DNA from: Oceanobacillus_B kapialis
Lineage (GTDB): Bacteria; Bacillota; Bacilli; Bacillales; Amphibacillaceae
Length of the DNA: 64,000 nt
NCBI RefSeq assembly: GCF_042685265.1
Contig: NZ_JBHUMX010000003.1
Direction: 5' to 3' (one strand)
Shown here: piece by piece, positions 60,354 to 64,000 of the stretch
How the letters are laid out: each line of letters begins with the position of its first letter
Position numbering within the stretch: position 1 is the stretch's first letter
Program-made: the position numbers and the translations under genes
Notes under the pieces: model-generated
Told to the model about the DNA's origin: nothing
Databases searched by the model: none
Seen by the model: the letters and a program-made list of their open reading frames with translations, nothing else

Positions 60354-61181
60354 TTGGTAGACTTTTCAAAGTGGAATCTATCAAAGAGCCAGCAGAGAAT
60401 AGCAGATTATTTACATAAAAACATGGAAGTAGTCCCCTATATGAATGAGGCAGAGCTGGCAAAGGCGTGTCAGATAAGCCCTGCCACAGTGTCTCGTTTT
60501 TGGAAAGCCATTGGTTTTAAAAATCTTCGTGAATTTAAGCAGCACCTTATGGAAGATGCCTCTGTCACCCCTGCCAGCAAAGTGGAATCCGCAGTCAAAC
60601 AACACGAGAAATCCTATATTCAAGTAATGCTGGATCATGCAACGACTTACATTGCGGAGACAAAAAAACACCTCGCTGAGGAGGAATTTAAACAAGCAAT
60701 AGACAGCATTTCTTTAGCTAAAAATGTTCATTTATATGGGGCTGGCTCTGCTCAAAGTCTTGTTACGTTACTTAGCTTTCGTTTGAAACGTTTTACACCC
60801 AATGTCTACACTCTTGCGCCAAGCGGACATGAAATTTTTGAAGGCATCATTCATATAAAAGAAGGAGACGTATTATTTATTTTCGGATTCGTTCAAGCAT
60901 CAGTGGAGATTAATGTGCTATTGGATTATGCCAGGAAACGGGGAATACGCACCATCTTAATGACAGATCTGCTTGTCTCTCCAATGCTGGAGCACGCCGA
61001 TCACGTGCTTTTCACAAGCAGAGGAGACGTGGGGGACTTCCATTCCATGGTTGCACCTATTGCATTAATTGAAAGCATAGTCATCAACGTTGGAAAGCAA
61101 ATGGGAGAACCAGCCCTGCAAAATCTTCACGACTTACATGAGGTACGAAAAGAATATCAGGATAAGTTGCCGAAGAAATAG
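60354..61181 (+). CDS. RpiR/MurR-family transcriptional regulator
   Basis: This 275-aa protein has an N-terminal HTH_6 domain (NLSKSQQRIADYLHKNMEVVPYMNEAELAKACQISPATVSRFWKAIGFKNLREFKQHL) and a C-terminal SIS domain (VHLYGAGSAQSLVTLLSFRLKRF, VLFIFGFVQASVEINVLLDYARKRGIRTILMTD). SIS domains in this family sense sugar phosphates. I chose TTG 60354, about 9 nt after GGAG; ATG 60345 abuts that site. Divergent from the ECF/PHP operon, its likely target. Confidence 0.9.
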   Translation: MVDFSKWNLSKSQQRIADYLHKNMEVVPYMNEAELAKACQISPATVSRFWKAIGFKNLREFKQHLMEDASVTPASKVESAVKQHEKSYIQVMLDHATTYIAETKKHLAEEEFKQAIDSISLAKNVHLYGAGSAQSLVTLLSFRLKRFTPNVYTLAPSGHEIFEGIIHIKEGDVLFIFGFVQASVEINVLLDYARKRGIRTILMTDLLVSPMLEHADHVLFTSRGDVGDFHSMVAPIALIESIVINVGKQMGEPALQNLHDLHEVRKEYQDKLPKK

Positions 61182-61192
61182 GAGTAGAGACA

Positions 61193-61244
61193 AAAACACC
61201 CCTGGACATTAGATTTCCCAACTCTAACCTCCAGGGGTGTTATC
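61193..61244. terminator. Bidirectional terminator
   Basis: AACACCCCTGG and CCAGGGGTGTT form an 11-bp stem around a long A/T-rich loop, with AAAA before and weak T-rich sequence after; shared by rpiR and the convergent helicase. Confidence 0.75.
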
Positions 61245-61257
61245 TGTTACATTTCTT

Positions 61258-64000
61258 CTAAACCTGCAAAATCTCACGAATATCGTCATCCGTTAATGTC
61301 GTTTCCCGTTTTTCTTTTGGATCAATAACCGCCTCAATCAATTGCTTTTTCCTCTCTTGCAGTTCATTCATCTTCTCTTCAATCGTTCCGCGGGCGACTA
61401 GCTTAATTACCTGCACCTCGTTCTTCTGACCGATTCGATGTGCACGGTCTGCTGCTTGTTGCTCAACAGCAGGGTTCCACCAGCTGTCATATAAGATTAC
61501 TGTATCAGCACCTGTCAGGTTAAGGCCCGTTCCACCTGCCTTTAAGGAAATGAGAAACATATCACGTTCCCCCTCATTAAATCGATTGACGCGGTCCATT
61601 CGTTCCTCTGATGCTGTTTGGCCATCCAGATAAAAATAAGGGATGCCCTCTTGGGATAGCTCCTTCCCAATGATGCCAAGCATTTGCGTGAATTGGGAAA
61701 AGATAAGCACCCTTCTTCCGGCAAGTCGTGATTCCTCCATCAAGCGCTTTAATTGCTCGAGCTTAGCAGACTTTCCTTTGTACCCAACAACAAATAAAGC
61801 TGGATGACAGCAAATTTGCCGCAATCGCGTTAATCCTGCCAGAATGCGGATTCGATTTTTTCGTAACGTGTCTTTATCTAAATGCTTTAAGGTATCATGG
61901 CGGAGCTTAGCCAAGTATGCGGCATAGAGCTTTTTCTGTTCTTCGAATAAATCCACGGAGGATCGTTCTTCCGTTTTTTGTGGAAGTTCTGCCAAAACAT
62001 CTCCTTTTACACGGCGTAGCATGAATGGCCTGATCCTTCTTGCCACCTGTTTTTGCGTTAAATTACTATATTCCTTGAGCCCTCGGAAAAGCTCTGGGAA
62101 TACGACATGAAAAATGGACCATAGCTCTTCAAGATGGTTTTCCATTGGCGTACCAGTCAACGCAAACCGGTAGTCTGCTTGAATTTTCTTCACAGTACGG
62201 AATGTTTGGGTTGTCGGGTTCTTGAAGGCCTGTGCCTCATCAAATAATACCGTATGAAAGGATTGCTTTTCATACAACGAAACATCCTGTCGTAATAGCG
62301 GGTACGATGTGATGACCACATCTCCCTCCATTGCTTTGCGTAATGTCTCCTTACGTGCTGCCTTACTGCCATCTATAATCGACGCAACAATCTCGGGAGC
62401 AAATTTCCTCAACTCATAATGCCAGTTGTACGTTAGGGAAGAAGGACAGACAATTAATGCTGGCAGTTGTTTTTCTCTAATTTGCTTCAGCTCTGATAAA
62501 AGGAAGGCGATGCCCTGCAATGTTTTTCCAAGTCCCATCTCATCTGCAAGCACCCCACCAAATTGGTAGCTCGCCAGCGTCTTCATCCACCTATACCCAT
62601 CTTTCTGATACTCCCGTAGTACTGGATTTAAGGTCTCCGGAACTGGAAAAGTGCTAGCTTCAGGTTTCGCTAAACGTTGAAGGAAGCGTTTAAAGGAATC
62701 CTCTTTCTTAAATAACGGCTCGTCTGCAGCATCAAGCAACTGAAGACCTTGAAGCAACGGGACTTCTAACCCTTTCTCAAGTCCATCATGCTGTTCGGGC
62801 ACTGCATGTAGGAAGCGTTTAATTTCTTCAAATTCTCTTGTCTCTAATGAGAGCAACGCACCATCCCGCAAGCGATAATACTTGCGCTTCTCCTCCAGTG
62901 CAGCAAGAACTTCCTTAATATCCCGCTCTGGAAAACCTTTCATCTCAAACTTAAACTCCAACCAATTTGTCCGCTCAGGATGGGGTCTCACCCTTATTCT
63001 TGGTGCCACAGGACTTTTCATCACTCTCGTTCTTACGGCTGTTGTCGCATAAACGGAAACGTACTTTTGCAGTTTTGGTAGCAAGTGATGGAGAAAGGTG
63101 TATTCAAGCTCCTCATTATGCAAAAAGTAACCGCCATCCGTTTTGGCAAACTGCCCTTCTTCCATTAAGGCAAGGATCTCCTCTTCCTTTTCCATATCGC
63201 GAATGACGATGCCATGAGGGGCTTCCTCTTGTTCCAACGGATTAATAATACTGTTTTCATACTGAAATTCCAGGCTCGCAAGCAAGCGGTTTTTCACACG
63301 ATCCAAATAGAGCTTTGCCACTAACGGGGTTTTAGGTAAATGATCCGTAACCGTGCCTGCCATATTCACTGTTCCAATTCTATTAAGGCTTGGAGCAACT
63401 TTTTCGGTGAAAAAGGCAGCTTGATTTTGTGGTATTGGAATGTTGTTTGTCCCAGCATTCTCAAGCAGCCTTTTCATCTCTACTATATAGGTATAGTCTT
63501 TTTTGCCCAGCTCCATCATATTCCCCGCAACGAAGATAGACTCATAAGCATGTAGTAGTGTGAGTGCTTCAAATCCCTTTATAGCAAGCAAGTAGTCCTC
63601 GCTTCCTTCTCTCTCGGAAAAATCAAATTGCAATGGAAGCGGTCCCCTTGCCAGACGAATGCCTGTATAGCTTTGTTCTCCTGCATTTATAGTAACGGAA
63701 GACAATCCTACAAGTAGTGGCAATAGTTTTCTCCACGAGGATGCAGGCAAGAGTAGCGTCGTTCGATCTACTTTGTCGGTGTCATCTTCCAGATATACTT
63801 TTTCGTCTTGCACAGACTGGATCAGCTGCCTGATTACCGCATCTTGTTCATGGGGAAAGAAGTGTTGTTCTGGATGATAGGTGAGCACAGAGTTCAAGCT
63901 ATAGGTGCCTCCCTGCTTCACTTCTTTTAAAAACGCTCGAATATCCGTTACGTCCTCGTTATCTAGCTTTAATGACACCCCAAACAGCTTGTCATTATTG
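61258..64000 (-). CDS. SNF2-family helicase (YwqA-like), 5' end beyond window
   Basis: At least 906 aa are present from GTG 63978, and the frame stays open to the window edge (NNDKLFG upstream), so the true start may lie outside. The N-terminal half is a helicase-associated region. The C-terminal half carries all SNF2 motifs: LADEMGLGKTLQ (I), DEAQAFKN (II), LTGTPMENHLEELWS (III), LIFSQFTQML (IV), LKAGGTGLNLTGADTVILYDSWWNPAVEQQAADRAHRIGQ (V-VI). It resembles B. subtilis YwqA and probably remodels protein-DNA complexes. Confidence 0.9.
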   Translation of the reverse strand, partial: NNDKLFGVSLKLDNEDVTDIRAFLKEVKQGGTYSLNSVLTYHPEQHFFPHEQDAVIRQLIQSVQDEKVYLEDDTDKVDRTTLLLPASSWRKLLPLLVGLSSVTINAGEQSYTGIRLARGPLPLQFDFSEREGSEDYLLAIKGFEALTLLHAYESIFVAGNMMELGKKDYTYIVEMKRLLENAGTNNIPIPQNQAAFFTEKVAPSLNRIGTVNMAGTVTDHLPKTPLVAKLYLDRVKNRLLASLEFQYENSIINPLEQEEAPHGIVIRDMEKEEEILALMEEGQFAKTDGGYFLHNEELEYTFLHHLLPKLQKYVSVYATTAVRTRVMKSPVAPRIRVRPHPERTNWLEFKFEMKGFPERDIKEVLAALEEKRKYYRLRDGALLSLETREFEEIKRFLHAVPEQHDGLEKGLEVPLLQGLQLLDAADEPLFKKEDSFKRFLQRLAKPEASTFPVPETLNPVLREYQKDGYRWMKTLASYQFGGVLADEMGLGKTLQGIAFLLSELKQIREKQLPALIVCPSSLTYNWHYELRKFAPEIVASIIDGSKAARKETLRKAMEGDVVITSYPLLRQDVSLYEKQSFHTVLFDEAQAFKNPTTQTFRTVKKIQADYRFALTGTPMENHLEELWSIFHVVFPELFRGLKEYSNLTQKQVARRIRPFMLRRVKGDVLAELPQKTEERSSVDLFEEQKKLYAAYLAKLRHDTLKHLDKDTLRKNRIRILAGLTRLRQICCHPALFVVGYKGKSAKLEQLKRLMEESRLAGRRVLIFSQFTQMLGIIGKELSQEGIPYFYLDGQTASEERMDRVNRFNEGERDMFLISLKAGGTGLNLTGADTVILYDSWWNPAVEQQAADRAHRIGQKNEVQVIKLVARGTIEEKMNELQERKKQLIEAVIDPKEKRETTLTDDDIREILQV

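Overview
The window looks like chromosomal DNA of an endospore-forming member of the Bacillaceae, probably the halotolerant Virgibacillus/Oceanobacillus/Lentibacillus group. This is inferred from gene content: spore genes (sspO, prkA, yhbH, a cotF-like coat gene), Bacillus-type Zur, MntR and PurR operators, strong Shine-Dalgarno sites with frequent TTG/GTG starts, and intergenic repeats of the kinds common in these genera. I see no rRNA, tRNA, prophage or CRISPR array. One IS200/IS605-type element is present (34.2-36.6 kb).

Region 1 (0-9 kb) is about metal supply. Two Zur boxes lie between the divergent ycgR-ycgQ permease pair and an operon of a zinc-free ribosomal protein S14, an FAD oxidoreductase and a COG0523 (CobW/YciC-type) GTPase. 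A complete Mn(II) ABC transporter follows (mntABCD), with one MntR box at its promoter and a second in its leader. Region 2 (9-17.5 kb) holds the spore genes prkA and yhbH separated by a 24-copy 21-bp tandem array, then an MFS exporter, a TraB-like protein, a PadR/HAAS pair and a small phospholipase A2-like protein. Region 3 (17.6-25 kb) carries phnD-phnC-phnE1-phnE2, a second 21-bp array, a MATE exporter, a dCTP deaminase and a FeoB-like membrane GTPase. Region 4 (25-29 kb) is a second Zur-controlled operon with two more COG0523 GTPases around another FAD oxidoreductase; its promoter has a Zur box exactly in the 17-bp spacer.

Region 5 (29-42 kb): an HD hydrolase, an HxlR regulator divergent from an MFS/aldo-keto reductase pair, the IS element (tnpA frameshifted in a T7 run, tnpB with its catalytic triad but no zinc-ribbon cysteines), the alkylation-repair pair ogt/alkA-like, two PH-domain membrane proteins, and GMP reductase behind a PurR box pair. 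Region 6 (42-55 kb) is rich in spore and stress genes: sspO, a YeiH exporter with its LysR regulator, Mn catalase flanked by two paralogous micro-proteins, a LysE exporter, a YqcI/YcgG heme protein convergent with a guanidino-group hydrolase, and a coat protein. Region 7 (55-64 kb): a DMT exporter, an ECF transporter (S component, double ATPase, T component) with a PHP hydrolase and a divergent RpiR regulator, and a SNF2 helicase running off the right edge.

The most unusual pattern is four non-homologous tandem arrays, each at the 3' end of genes and each with a unit of 21 bp (or 20-21 in the degenerate one). Three are almost free of indels although the units have diverged in sequence. The repeated pairing of a Zur-controlled COG0523 GTPase with an FAD oxidoreductase, the heme N-oxygenase/deiminase neighbours and the ECF-PHP-RpiR cluster are the best candidates for undescribed functional modules.
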